Below, piece by piece: positions 22,864 to 34,328 of a DNA stretch of 64,000 nucleotides (the stretch's first letter is position 1; every line of letters begins with the position of its first letter). Origin of the DNA: Holtermannia corniformis (taxonomy: Eukaryota > Basidiomycota > Tremellomycetes > Holtermanniales). The position numbers and the translations under genes are program-made. Under the pieces are notes generated by a model. It was not told the origin of the DNA, searched no databases, and saw only the letters and a program-made list of their open reading frames with translations. Location: contig BCIJ01000006.1 of the NCBI GenBank assembly GCA_001599935.1, positions 758,405 to 822,404 of the forward strand, in the 5' to 3' direction.

Positions 22864-25354
22864 ATGGAGCCACCTCCTCCACCGCCGCCGACAGCAAGCC
22901 CAGCCGAGTTGACAGTCTGGACTCAGCAAATGGCCTTCTACTCCAAGACGCTCGACCTGCAGATTGCGAATGAGCGGCGCAAGGAACGCGAGGCCGAGCT
23001 GGAAATCCTGAGGCTCAAGCAGGTTGCCGAGCCAGTCTCGCCGCAGCCGGTGTCGAGCCAGAGTATGGACGAAATGCTGTTTGCGTGGTTGCCCGATCAG
23101 CAGCACCAGCACCCGCCGGCAACCGCAACGGCTACCACAGCGGATCCAGCCTGGACTAGTACACTCGATGGTATCCTCGCAAGTCAAGCACCAGATCTGC
23201 AGAATGGTTATGGCTTCAATCCGTTGACCGACTTGTTCGACGCTCAAGCTACGAGTGACGCTTCGTTCCCTGGCCAACCACATTCCGCGCAACTACAGCA
23301 GCAACCGCCGTTCATCCCTCCGCATCAGCAGTCAGACTATACGCTCCTCCCGGCTCAGCCCCAGCCGTACGCTTCCTCATCAGCCATGCCCGATACGGTT
23401 GAGCGATCCGTCAAGTCGCCTGCAGCCGCATCGGCCTCTGCCTCGCCTCAAGCGCCCTCGACGCGCAAGAAAGCCGAAAAGAAACGCGTTTCCGAATCAT
23501 TCATTCACTGCCGCGAATGTCAGCGCAGCATGGGCCGCGTCCTGCTTCGTGCTCCGAGATCCGTGTTTCCGGATCCCGTCGGGTACGGCTATCGATGTAT
23601 GAACTGCTCCGTCGTCCCACCGGTGGCGAATAGCATCGCAGCTGTCACGGTCGGGACTGCGCGCGGGTCGCTGAACACGCGGAAACGACTCCGTGACGAG
23701 GTGCAGGATGGCGGTCGTGCCGATGGCCCGGGTGCGGGAAGGGCAATGTGTGATGTGTGTCAGAGGATGGTCGGCACGGGAAGTCCTATCGGCCCGGACG
23801 GCGAGTCATTGGCCAACATTACGGAAGTCGTGTGTGGTGATTGTGATGCCAAGTATTCAAGGTCAGTCGGGTGATATGATGTCATTAATGTGCAACTGAT
23901 GCGCTGTCCATGCAGATGCACTGATGTCGGTCTCACGGTACTCGTCTGAGACCTGGCGGTCATGCTGACATATCTTTCAGTGTGGAGGAGGCGGAGGAGC
24001 CAGGCTTGGGATTGGCAAGTGGCGCGCCAAAGAGCTATTCCAACCGGGACGCAAAACGTGTAGCCTTTCACACAACCGGTGCGCGGTGGCTCTCACATTG
24101 ATCTTGCTCGGCCTCGTTGTCTAACTTGTACAGACTCGGTGACCGCCCGCGCGAGCTGGGCGTCCATCATACGCCCGAAGGTTTCACATCGCAGCAGCTC
24201 GACGAGGTCCTCACACGCTGCAAGGCTCTGTTCATCGAGAAGACTTTGGCGCGCCTTGCTGTGCCCGAACTGATGGAGTGAGTCCTTTGAGCTGACTACA
24301 GCCTGCAACTTACACCTACCGCAGAGTCGATGCGTCGCACGGGCAGGAGACGCTCGTGCAGACGTTCAAGGACATTGAAAACTACCTAGAGCGCTCGTGG
24401 CCGATCAGAGCCGCGATGATCAAGGCTGATGGCGTGGATCCACGGCGCTTCAAGCGATTCCTGAGTCTCACTGTGCGTGTGTCCGGACAGTTTCTGGTCG
24501 CGTGCTCATCGTACAAAGTGGGCCCATACACGCTCGCGACGCGGCGAGAACGCAGCGGGGATGGAGGTTGAGATTGAGAATGAGAATGGCGAGCAGACAG
24601 TGGTATCCAATGTTAGAAAGAGTGGGTGGGCCCATGATCAGCATCGACGATTGATACTGACATGTTGTCAGCGAATCGAGTCATCCCTGCCGGCTCGGAC
24701 CTTGTGTCCATGTGGTGTGGTGAATGGGACATGCAGCGTGCGTCTTCGATCTATCGGCTCCCGTTGGCGCGAGCGACTGACCACCTCGGTTCGTAGAAGG
24801 TTCTTTACTCGTCTCGACGTCTATTCCGTTCGAAGGCACAGACGGCGAAGACAGCTCGGCCCTGAGCGTAGGCGCAATGCTCGAACAGATCCAAGAGGAG
24901 CGCGTCGAGCTCAACAAAGCTCGCGCCAATCGCCCCCTCCCACCTTGCGAGCATCTTTGGGTTGTCTCTGGGGTGAGTCGCGAGGTCAATTTGCACATGG
25001 CAGACTAATGTCATGCAGGGCGCATTCCCTGTCATCCGCGAACGCATGGCCGACCTTTTGCATCGCAGACGCGCATTTGCATCAGTCGACGAATACCTGA
25101 CGCGCCATCCAGACTTTGCGCTCAGCCTGAAAGAGCGGCCTGGTGCGCTGCTGCCCGTCTCCGCTCTTAGATATGCACTGACGTGGACCGCAGCGGGCCT
25201 TCATCCTGACCCGAGCCTGGATCAAGGCAAGCCTCTGATCCTGGTCCGATGGCTTGGCACAGATTTCAATGCGAAAAGAGTCGAGGAGCTGATGAAGAAG
25301 GAGTTTGGTGCCAAGCCCAAGAAGAAGGCGGACAAGAAGAGGGCAGCGCCGTAG
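22864..25354 (+). CDS. Cysteine-cluster (zinc-binding) protein of unknown function
   Basis: Nine exons (22864-23861, 23916-23925, 23981-24078, 24134-24277, 24325-24472, 24519-24621, 24672-24737, 24797-24972, 25019-25354) close in frame to 692 aa. The N-terminus is Pro/Gln-rich with a short coiled segment (ERRKEREAELEILRLKQ). Two cysteine groups follow. The first is HCRECQRS with CMNCS about 30 residues later. The second is MCDVC, VCGDCDAKYSRCTDCG, then TCSLSHNR. The CTDC part comes from a 10-nt exon and needs correct splicing. The C-terminal half is ordered and mostly helical, ending in a Lys-rich tail. The cysteine pairs suggest zinc-binding treble-clef or PHD-like modules, perhaps nuclear. 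I recognise no named family. Confidence 0.75.
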
Positions 25355-25516
25355 AATAGCGTCTGCAACATCGTACGCTCAGCCACTTGCCACCCAACTC
25401 GGGTCACGTGCGGAGATTCCAGCGTCTGTGCTTGTCGATCGCTTCGGTGCAGCGTCGTTGCCGCTCTGCAGTCACACACGTTGCCCGCTGCATCGCTGGT
25501 TCTACGAGTGAAAGCC

Positions 25517-28500
25517 ATGGAGGAGGAGCGGACGCCTCTGCTTGGGCCGTCTTCCAAGACGCTCAGTGAGACGCAGGTATATCCGCTCATCCATTGGATC
25601 CGGGTCGACGTCACGACGCATATTGGTGCGTGGCTCATCTTACTCGTTGTTTCCTACTTATGCACTGTGCAGATGCGCCCTTGACGTATGACCAGCTACT
25701 GGCTCCCGATTCCACATACACGATTGTCCGGTCAGCGACGACCGCCTGTGCTGAAAGGAGCTGTAGCTAATTCGATCTCCGCAGACCACTGACTGACAAG
25801 TATCTGGAATTGAGGAATCACGCCGTCAGTACGTCGATCTCTCTTCACGAAAGTGTCAGGCTGACTAGACGCAGTCTTCTGCCTACTGCTGAACCGCGTG
25901 CAATTCCTGAAGGACTCTTCGCAACTGTCTATATCGACTTTATCGCAGACCCGGGCGACGCTGTGCGAGATCTTGGCGATTCGCGTACTGCGTGGGTACT
26001 TCCTGGTGACCGCCGCCCAGTGACTGACGGTGCCCAATAGGCGGCTGGTCCGAACGCACTTTGCCCCTTGCGACCGTGCTTCTGACACCATGGGCTTTGT
26101 TCCAAGGAGCGTCAGAAGCTGTCGTTGAGAAAGCACACGAAGAGGGAGAGGAGGATCTATTGGAACAGGCTGGTAATGCCTTGGAGGTAAGTTTGCAAGT
26201 ACTCCGTCTAGATGGTTTCCGACGAAGCCGCAGATGGCAGTCATTAGTGGCTCGAAGCGTTTCATCCGCAGTCCTTCGTGTCAAAAGGTTATCGGTACGT
26301 CGCCGCAACGCTGCACTCAGGTACAATCTGACTAGATTGTAGAGGGTATCTGGTCGGGCCGTATCATCTACTCATCCCTCAACGCACATGCTTTGATTGC
26401 CGATGTGAGCATAACAGTGCTTGTCAACACACTCGATCTGACCAACACGGGCAGAACTACAAACGCAAACCGATACAGTTATACAACCCTCATAAAGCCC
26501 CCCTGCTCGACCACTACCGGCTGAAAGTACCCAAGATTCGTTCGGTACTCGAGTACATGAACTTCCTAATACTGTTCATGCTTTACGTTGTCGCCCTCGA
26601 GAATTTGCAGACGACTCATATGAATTGGAAGGAGGTGCTGTTCATCATATTTGCGATGGGTGCGTGAATCAGTCGACGTCAACTCACGGTGAAATTGCTA
26701 ACGGTGGCATAGGCTTTTCACTGGACAAGGTAGGTTATGCACTCTTAGAGGTCAAGATACACGTAACTGATGTCACTCGGGCAGCTCGCTGCCGTTCGCG
26801 AACATGGACTCAAAGGTCAGCAGCCTTCCAGACTTTGCGCTCAAACAATCTGACGGGGTGTGCGCAGTGTTCAGCAGTAGCCTTGTCAATGGCTTCGACC
26901 TCGTCTTCATCCTTATGTACGCGGTCTATTTGACCGCACGCGTGTACGGCTTTCATTACCATGAAGATTGGGCTCTAGCCATGGGGGCAGACATCTTAGC
27001 GATTGGCGAGTCCAAGTTCCTCTTCGATGTGGATGAAGCTAAAGTGATCAAGGCGCTGTACTCATCTTCCCGCGACTGGCGTTTGTCACCCTTGCAAACA
27101 ACTTGATGGTTCTGAGGTATGCCGTAGCTTCCCCCCCCCCCTGCGAAAGACTGACATTGCCATCAAGTATCCGTTCAATGCTCGTCGAATTCTTTTGTAA
27201 GTCGTTTAATGGCTTGGGCAGAACAATCTCATGCTTTCAGTCCTTATGGCCGTCGGGTTTTTCTGTTTCCTGGGCTTCCTGTACGCGCTGTATACGCTTG
27301 GCCAGGGACGGTGCGTCAGCCACGCACACCTGTACGACGGCTCACTCTGACGGGCAGATATCCACTATCACAGATTGGCTGGTGGCTGTTGGAGGTTTGT
27401 TCCACAGATACCGGTATGTTTACGCTACTGACACGGAACGCAGGTTTACTTTGGCTTGGATGCCTCCGGCTTCGAGTCTGCGCGTGCGTCTGCGAACCGT
27501 GGCTGGGAAATAACTTAAGGATCTTGCAGATGCCTTCCATCCGTTCCTCGGCCCAATCCTGATGGTCACTTACGCTTTACTGTCGAATACCCTGCTATTG
27601 ACCGTCCTCGTGGCTATCCTCGGAAATACGTTTGCCACAATCAATCAAGATGCCGCAGCAGAGGTACGTTGTGGGTCAGACGACTGATGACAGGATTGAC
27701 AAATGTCAGTCCATGTTCCGTAAAGCTGTCTCGACAATCGAAGGTGTCAAAGCGGGTGAGTCACCGCAAATCAGCTGTTAGCCGTGGCTCACGTCGTTCA
27801 GACGCTGTCTTCAGCTATCATATCCCGTTCAACCTTCTCGCCGTTGCCTTCATGTACCCGATGTCATATATTCTGACACCCAGATGGTAAATTTCTCCTG
27901 CGGTCTAGCTTTTGATGCTTATGCTTGTTGGCAGGTTCCATAAGCTTAACGGTTTGTCGCAGGTAAGCGAGATACTCCCTGCTAACTTACGGCAGTCACC
28001 ATGATCCGTATCACGTCATTCCCGATCCTCCTCAGTATCTCACTGTACGAGCGTCAAACGTACAAGCAGGAGTCGCTCTTGGAGCAGCTGGGAGACGCCG
28101 CTGAGCGCTACATTGGTAGTTTGCCACGGAGACTCAGGGTGGCGGGTGCGTCTGAACACATCTGACCTTTTCGTGTACTCATGCTAGTCAGCTGGATTCG
28201 AAGGCCTTCGTGGCACGCGTAAAGACTACGGCGCGGTATTCGAAATTGAGCGCGAAGTCGGCGATCACTATCGAGGCTGGGACGACGACGGGATGGACGA
28301 TTTTGAGCCGATTGGAGAGGCTGCCACTGTCTTCGAGGACGACATTGCCAACGAAGCGCCAGACGAGGGGACGCTTGTCGAAGCTCCGGCCAACGAGTTG
28401 CCGGAGACACCTACCAAGAAGGTTGCATTCCCGCAATCGGGTTCCCCGCAGGCAATGGACGAGACCCGACGGAGAAGAAGTTCGTTGCCAAACTCGGCCA

Positions 28501-29105
28501 AGCCCTCGCCGATCGGACAATCGTTCCCTCCACAGCCGATGGGCCAGATTCGGATGCGGCGAAACAGCACCGTCGAGCCAAGTCCCTTGGCTCGGCTCTT
28601 CGTTCGCAGTCCGACCACGGGCGAGCTCGGGCACGCTCGGCGACCGTCGCGAGGCAACTCGATGTCGGTCTCTTCATCTCAGCCGGCCATCTCGTCACTG
28701 GTACAATCTCCCAATTGGGTTCGACACAAGCGCACCACCTCTCAACCGTTGGCAGCACCCTCTGCAAGTGCACGCCCGCACCCACCATCACGCCTAGCTC
28801 GACCAGCCATTACCCCCATCGACGAGGACAAGCGGATGTCCTACTCGGGCCGTCACGACGGCAGCGGAAGTGGCTCAACCACACCGGTCAAGTCACGCGC
28901 AGCTTCACCGGCGCTGATGGCCGACGGCGCTGGCAAGGCTTCCGATCTCGAGACCGTCGAGGACCATAAAGAAGCAGACGTCGCGCAATCCGATGCGATG
29001 CATGACAAGCTCGACGCCATCGACCGACGCCAGCGTCGGCTGGAAGAGATGATCGAAAAGCTGCTCGGCGAGAAGCAAGGCCGCGACGTCTTTGACGACA
29101 TGTGA
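25517..29105 (+). CDS. YVC1: Vacuolar TRP-type cation channel Yvc1
   Basis: About 22 exons give roughly 855 aa. Hand splicing restores a continuous Yvc1-like protein: a cytosolic N-terminal region, then six membrane segments and a pore region. Diagnostic stretches are VLEYMNFLILFMLYVVALEN, NWKEVLFIIFAMGFSLDKL, REHGLKVFSSSLVNGFDL, YPLSQIGWWLLE and FHPFLGPILMVTYALLSNTL. The acidic C-terminus ends in a short coiled coil (LDAIDRRQRRLEEMIEKLL). In yeast, Yvc1 releases Ca2+ from the vacuole on hyperosmotic shock. Two exons are 17 nt (26713-26729 and 27935-27951). The intron at 27006-27052 has a GC donor (GCGAGT), needed to keep AIGAVLIFPRLAF in frame. Another intron (from about 27114) carries a run of about 11 C. 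Confidence 0.9.
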
Positions 29106-29388
29106 TGTGCGTCGGTCACTCGCCCTGCAGTAGCACTGACTTTGCTCCAGTCCTTCCCATTGTACATTCACGTCCGCATCGCATGCAAAGTCCTTTTGTT
29201 CACCGCTGATCGCGCAAGGGCCGATCTGTTTATAGGTTGATCTTCCGAGCCTAGCGCGCATCAGTCACTAGGGCAAGCTCCGGCCCGATACGCGTAGCAA
29301 GAATCTTGATGCTATTTGGCAACAGATCGACTGTTGACACCATCGTATATGAATGGGCTAATGCCAGGTCCACCCCTCGCCACCCACC

Positions 29389-30554
29389 ATGACGACTTCA
29401 CCTTCTGCAAACACAGACACCGCAAGCACCGCCAGCCCGCAGCGTCACTCCTGGCTGAGCACGGCCAGCAGAACTGCGCGTCGCTTGAGCGCCTCGTCGA
29501 ATACTAGCAGGTCGTCAGCCTCGTCGAGGACTGCGGTGGCATCCAGTCCGGTGCAGAGCTTCAAGGGTCAGGGGTGGATCACGGCGGATTATGCCGCCAC
29601 CTCAGTCGGGACCTTGACGTGAGCTACTCGCCTGTCTCAGCTGATCAGACTGACTTGATCAGCATGATCGATGTGCAGTATATCAATGCCTTCCTCGAAG
29701 AGGTACGTCACCTGAATATTTGGTCCTCCGGGGGTGCTACTGATTTTGGTACAGAGGTTCAGCCGTATACTGGTCGAGTGCGCTTCATGTTCCCAGTGAC
29801 ACTGGTTTCGTCTGACAGTATTCAGTATCCAAGACTGGTACAACGAGACAGGCCCATTAGGTGCTGAGCGCTGGGTAGACGTTTGGCTCGTGCGGCTGAT
29901 CGACGTGAGTGTGGCGAATCTCGACAGACACCAGCTCACAAGTGGCCACAGGAAGCGCTTTACTGGATCGATCGGTACGTAATGGAGAGATCGACTTGGA
30001 CCGATTGACACAAGATAGAGGCTGTCTCTTGCGCAACGCCAATGTGCTCTTGCTCGTCACGCTCACCGAACTGCTGCAGTTATATCGTGGAGTCTGGGTG
30101 CGCAGCGCTCCAGTTGACTTCAAACGCGCAAGGAACGGTATTGACGGGTGCCTCTGACAGGGTCTCGGTCCGGCGAGGGTTGTCCGTCAAGTGCGGCGGG
30201 TGCGCGCTGTAAGTGCTTACAGCCCTTCTCATACTTTTTATGACAGCGATGGATTCTGACCCGCGGCGACTGACAACTACCCAGGTCTTAGACCCAGGAG
30301 TCACCTATGTCGACGAGTTCATGCCGTCGGTTGTGACTTCAAGCGTGGCAACGACGAGCGAAACTTCTGAGATTGAGACACGGGACTCCACCGATGATCC
30401 AGATGCTGCTAGCGACCTCGACCTTGACCTCGACGCTGGAGACTCGGACGAGGAGGAGGATGCAAGCTTCGACGAGCCGCCGGCCTGTTCGGCTGTGGCG
30501 GCAAAACCCCGGATTTCCAACAGACAGCGCTGGTCTCTGCTTTTCTCGCGCTGA
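29389..30554 (+). CDS. Protein of unknown function (261 aa)
   Basis: Eight exons (29389-29618, 29663-29702, 29755-29764, 29819-29904, 29952-29974, 30019-30097, 30161-30208, 30285-30554) close exactly in frame. A Ser/Thr-rich N-terminus of about 70 residues precedes a folded-looking helical core with many aromatics: MIDVQYINAFLEERF, IQDWYNETGPLGAERW, VDVWLVRLIDEALYWIDR, LLVTLTELLQLYRGVW. The C-terminal 90 residues are acidic and disordered. One exon is 10 nt and another 23 nt. The core contains no long enough hydrophobic run for a confident membrane segment. I do not recognise a family. The last two introns are the least certain. Confidence 0.65.
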
Positions 30555-31039
30555 ACCGTACTACGAGTAACCCACGGTCGATCCGCCATCGGCCTGTCCA
30601 TTGTACATACTCGCGGATGACAACGTCTCTTGTGGACTGCAACTTGGCAAAGCGCCCGCCGTTGACGCGCCTGCTACTGCCACGTGCCTGAGATTGAGCT
30701 GCCCAAAGCGGTACAAGGGTTGCAAGGCGTTTTGTAGTCACGTCGCACTCTGCGTTGCCCAGTCCTCAGATCTTCACCTCATCATCCCAGACAGTGCAAG
30801 ACCAGACAATCATCATCATCGTTTGAACTCTCGGTATCCTGGGGATTGGTCACGGATAGTTCCCTGGTCTGGTCCTGAGAGAGCTCGGGCGGGTGGCCGA
30901 GCGCGGACGTTGACTTCTTGTCGCGCCGTGAGATTACCTCTGACATAGGTGTGTACCGTCCGTACGATGCACTGCCCTTGCAGCGCAATCAATTGACACT
31001 CCGTTAGGACTTGATTACAAAGGACCACTGCTGGCCAGC
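30555..31039. other. Spacer upstream of the SLY41-type gene
   Basis: A 485-bp stretch, probably 3' flank plus promoter. A segment at about 30890-30902 resembles a tRNA A box, but no B box or acceptor stem follows. No convincing coding frame. Confidence 0.5.
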
Positions 31040-33012
31040 ATGCCGGAAGCTCGGCCTCGGGCCCCCTTCCCACACCAGTCATCGAGTGCCAACATCCATG
31101 TCCATCGCTCGCCGGCATACACCCCGCAGCAAACACATCACCAGTCACAACCGAGCAGCAGCTGGAGCAACGGCGGCCCTTCGTCGTCGTCGTCCGCGGC
31201 TCCGAGCTCAATGGACGCAGGCACGGCCGTACATATTGCCGCGCGTCAACTCAAGAAGGCCGTATGGGGGATCGCGCGGCGAGGGTCAGACGACAGCTTG
31301 AATGAGGGCATCTACGAGACAATGGAGGGCGGCGGGGATGGCAATCTGGGTCGAGCAAGTGAGCGCGAGCGGGATCGAGAGGAAAAGGCGTTCCTCCGAG
31401 ATCAAGGCAGCAAGCTGCTAGGCCTGCCCGCAAGAGCTCTAACTTCATCCCCAACTTCATTTTCAACATCCTCGCCGTCCTTTAGAATTCCCGTACTCCC
31501 CTCCCTGGCGACGGTCCGATTCGTGCTCCTCTGCTCGCTCTGGTACTTTACCTCTGCCCTCTCGTCAAACACGGGCAAGGTCATCCTCAACAACTTCAAA
31601 TTCCCCGTCACCTTGACTATCGTCCAATTCTTCTTTGTTGCGCTCTATTGCTGGGTCGGTTCACGGCGGCAACTGGGATGGACGGGACGGCTGCGAGAAC
31701 CAACAAAAGCCATCATCAAGAACACGTTGCCCATGGCTTGCTTCCAGGTCGGTGGTCACATTTTCTCGAGCATGGCCATCAGCCGCGTACCCGTCAGTAC
31801 GGTACACACCATCAAGGTGGGTGATGTGAAGGATTTGTATGCTGTTACTGACTTGATCAGGCGCTTTCGCCACTGTTCACGGTGGCTGCCTACGCGTTGC
31901 TGTTCGGCGTGTCTTACTCGCCCGCGACGTACATTTCGCTATTACCTTTGACATTTGGCGTCATGTTGGCGTGCTCATCCGACCTTTCGCTCTCCAACGC
32001 GTTCGGCCTCATCTGCGCGTTTGGCTCCACCCTCGTCTTTGTTTCCTCCAACATTGTGTTCAAAAAGCTCATGCCGCCAACTGCGGTAGGCGCTGGCTCG
32101 ACGGGCGGCGCCGGCGGAGGCAAGCTCGACAAGATCAATCTACTCTTCTTTTCGTCGGGGATGGCCTTTGTGCTCATGATCCCCATCTGGCTCTACTCGG
32201 ATGCTTCCGCCCTCGTTGCGCTCTGGCTCCGACCAACACCCGTACCCATGTATCCGGCAACAGCACTCAAAGTGTCGACTGGTCCATCCGTCCCTTTCTA
32301 CTTCTTCCTCAACGGGACCGTGCACTTTGTGCAAAACTTCCTCGCCTTTGCCATTCTCTCGACCGTCTCGCCCGTCACGTACAGTATCGCGTCGCTCGTC
32401 AAGCGCATCGCCGTCATCTGCCTTGCAATCGTCTGGTTCAAGCAAGCCGTGCACCCGATCCAAGCGCTTGGCATCGCATTGACAGGCGTCGGGCTGTGGA
32501 TGTACAACTCTGCCAAACGGGACGTTGAGCGAGGTGAGAAGCGTGTGCGGCAGATCGAGGCCGTGCGCGATGGTGTCCTGCCGCTCTCGATCAGCGACCA
32601 AAAGGTGTTGGAGGGATCGGATACGTCCCTGCCCGATCTTGGTATCAAGGCCTCACCAAAGCCTTCCTATGGCTACTTTGAGCCCGAGCTCTCTGTCTCA
32701 TCGGCTGTTCGGCACACTGGTGCCGAATTCGTCATTCCGTCCAGTGCGCCCCCACCCCGGCGGGAACCCACCAAGCCATTAGCAATCGCTTCAGAACCCT
32801 ACCCTTCTCCACCCGCTTCAACCTCATCATCACCACCCAATCTCCAACCCGTCCCACTTCCGCATCACGCACAGCAGCCACAGCCAACACGAAATCGCAA
32901 AAACAGCATCGTGGCTGGCGGTGCCCAGACGCCGCCACACTATGTGCCGCCGCCGACACTGGTGGAGGAATCGGACCGTGGCCCGGGCGTCGCGGTCGAG
33001 AATAGAGCGTGA
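31040..33012 (+). CDS. SLY41: Triose-phosphate/nucleotide-sugar-type transporter, SLY41 group
   Basis: Two exons (31040-31816, 31861-33012) give 642 aa. The first 150 residues are Ser/Pro-rich and disordered. The transporter core (about 155-500) has about ten membrane segments typical of the TPT/EamA fold: LCSLWYFTSALSSNTGKVIL, then VGGHIFSSMAISRVPVSTVH, TIKALSPLFTVAAYALLFG and SNIVFKKLMPP, ending AVHPIQALGIALTGVGLWMY. The VSxVHTIKAxSPxF motif is characteristic of fungal Sly41-like proteins, which sit in ER/Golgi membranes. The transported substrate is not known, so none is claimed. A long Pro/Ser-rich cytosolic tail follows. The single 44-nt intron lies inside the conserved TIKA motif. Confidence 0.88.
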
Positions 33013-33248
33013 TTCAGTGTGTTGCATTCTGGGAATCTGGCATGGGCTCGGTATAGATGTGACTTTGCATGTAGATAATTGCACATACGGACCTGCAATG
33101 GGGTTGATCACGAGTTGAGTTGAGCCTTCTTAGTACCGTCCTTTGCGGACAGTCGAACGTGAGTTAGCAAAGGAGCGCTTAGCGGCGTCTAGTATATCAG
33201 TCAGGACGAAAGAAGGCTGCCGCTTTGTCCCGCTCTACCTCTTTCACC

Positions 33249-34033
33249 ATGCCAGTACCCGACATTGAGCTCGCAGGCCCACTCGGCGCAAGATACAACT
33301 TGACGACTGCGCGAGCTGATGATGCCGACGAGATAGTCCGGCTCATGAACGATCCCAGAGTATACATGTGGCTTACTGATCCTATCGTTCCGTACACCAG
33401 AGCACACGCCGAGCGTCGTATCGCATCCATGCTGACGCATTGGCACCCGAAAGCAGAATACCGCTGGGGTGAGTCATCTACCGTTCATGCCTACAAGTGT
33501 GAGCCCTTACTCGCCACAAGCCATCCGCAACAAAGTTACAGGCAAGTTTGTGGGCTCTATCGGATTTCGATACTCGACGTACTCTGCTCATCCACAGCCT
33601 CGTCGAGCTGAATTAACGGCACTGAATGCGGCACGAGAGCCGCAGGACGCCGATTGGTCATACGGGCTCTGGGTAGGCGCCGATGAACAAGGTCAAGGAC
33701 TTGGCACGGCCGTTGTGTCCGCCTTGCTTGAGCAATGGTTCAAGCCGACGATACAACTCAAAGGGCACCTGTTCGTGCACTGCTTTGAGAAGAACCGTCC
33801 GAGCTGGTGCGTTTTGCTCGCCATAACTCTCTATCAGTACTGATACTCCTGGTGTCGTCAGGCGCCTGCAGGAAAAGCTCGGGTTCAAACTCATTGCCAA
33901 GAAAATGGACAGCTACAAGATGCCTGCAAATCTGGGTGGCGGGTCACACACGAGGATGTGCTGGGTCTGGCAGGGTCTTGGCGAAGTCGGCAGAGACGAC
34001 ACGGTGTACAGGGAGCTCGAACCGGTTGACTAA
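33249..34033 (+). CDS. GNAT-family N-acetyltransferase
   Basis: Three exons (33249-33468, 33521-33806, 33862-34033) give 225 aa. The layout fits a RimJ/RimL-type GNAT fold: an N-terminal strand/helix (TTARADDADEIVRLMNDP), a central beta hairpin, the acetyl-CoA loop EQGQGLGTAVV (matching the Q/RxxGxG/A motif), and a C-terminal RLQEKLGFKLIAK segment typical of motif B. It would transfer acetyl from acetyl-CoA to an amine. The substrate (protein N-terminus, small molecule or polyamine) cannot be inferred. The start at 33249 has a good context (TTCACCATGCC). No targeting signal is seen. Confidence 0.85.
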
Positions 34034-34328
34034 TCAGTCTATACTCTGCTTTGATGTGCACGTCCTTAGACGCACAGACTGGCGTGACGGCTGCGGATCT
34101 TCATGCACATACGTGTCAAACATTCCTTCAACAGACACAACAGACCGAACTGTACTGACGCCTGTATACTCGCGACTCTGTTTACAATGTGCGACTCAGA
34201 GTCAGCATCCACCTTGTCGGGTGTAAATGTTCCCCGCCGTTAGTAATTTCCGAGATGCCTGTGCGATGGCAACCAGCAACCTGCTCTCTCTGCAACCCTC
34301 TCCCGCCGTCCAAAAGACACTGCACATC

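Noticed and set aside
30885..30960. Possible tRNA (A-box-like GGTGGCCGAGC)
   Set aside because: No matching B box (GGTTCRANTCC) or complementary acceptor stem follows.
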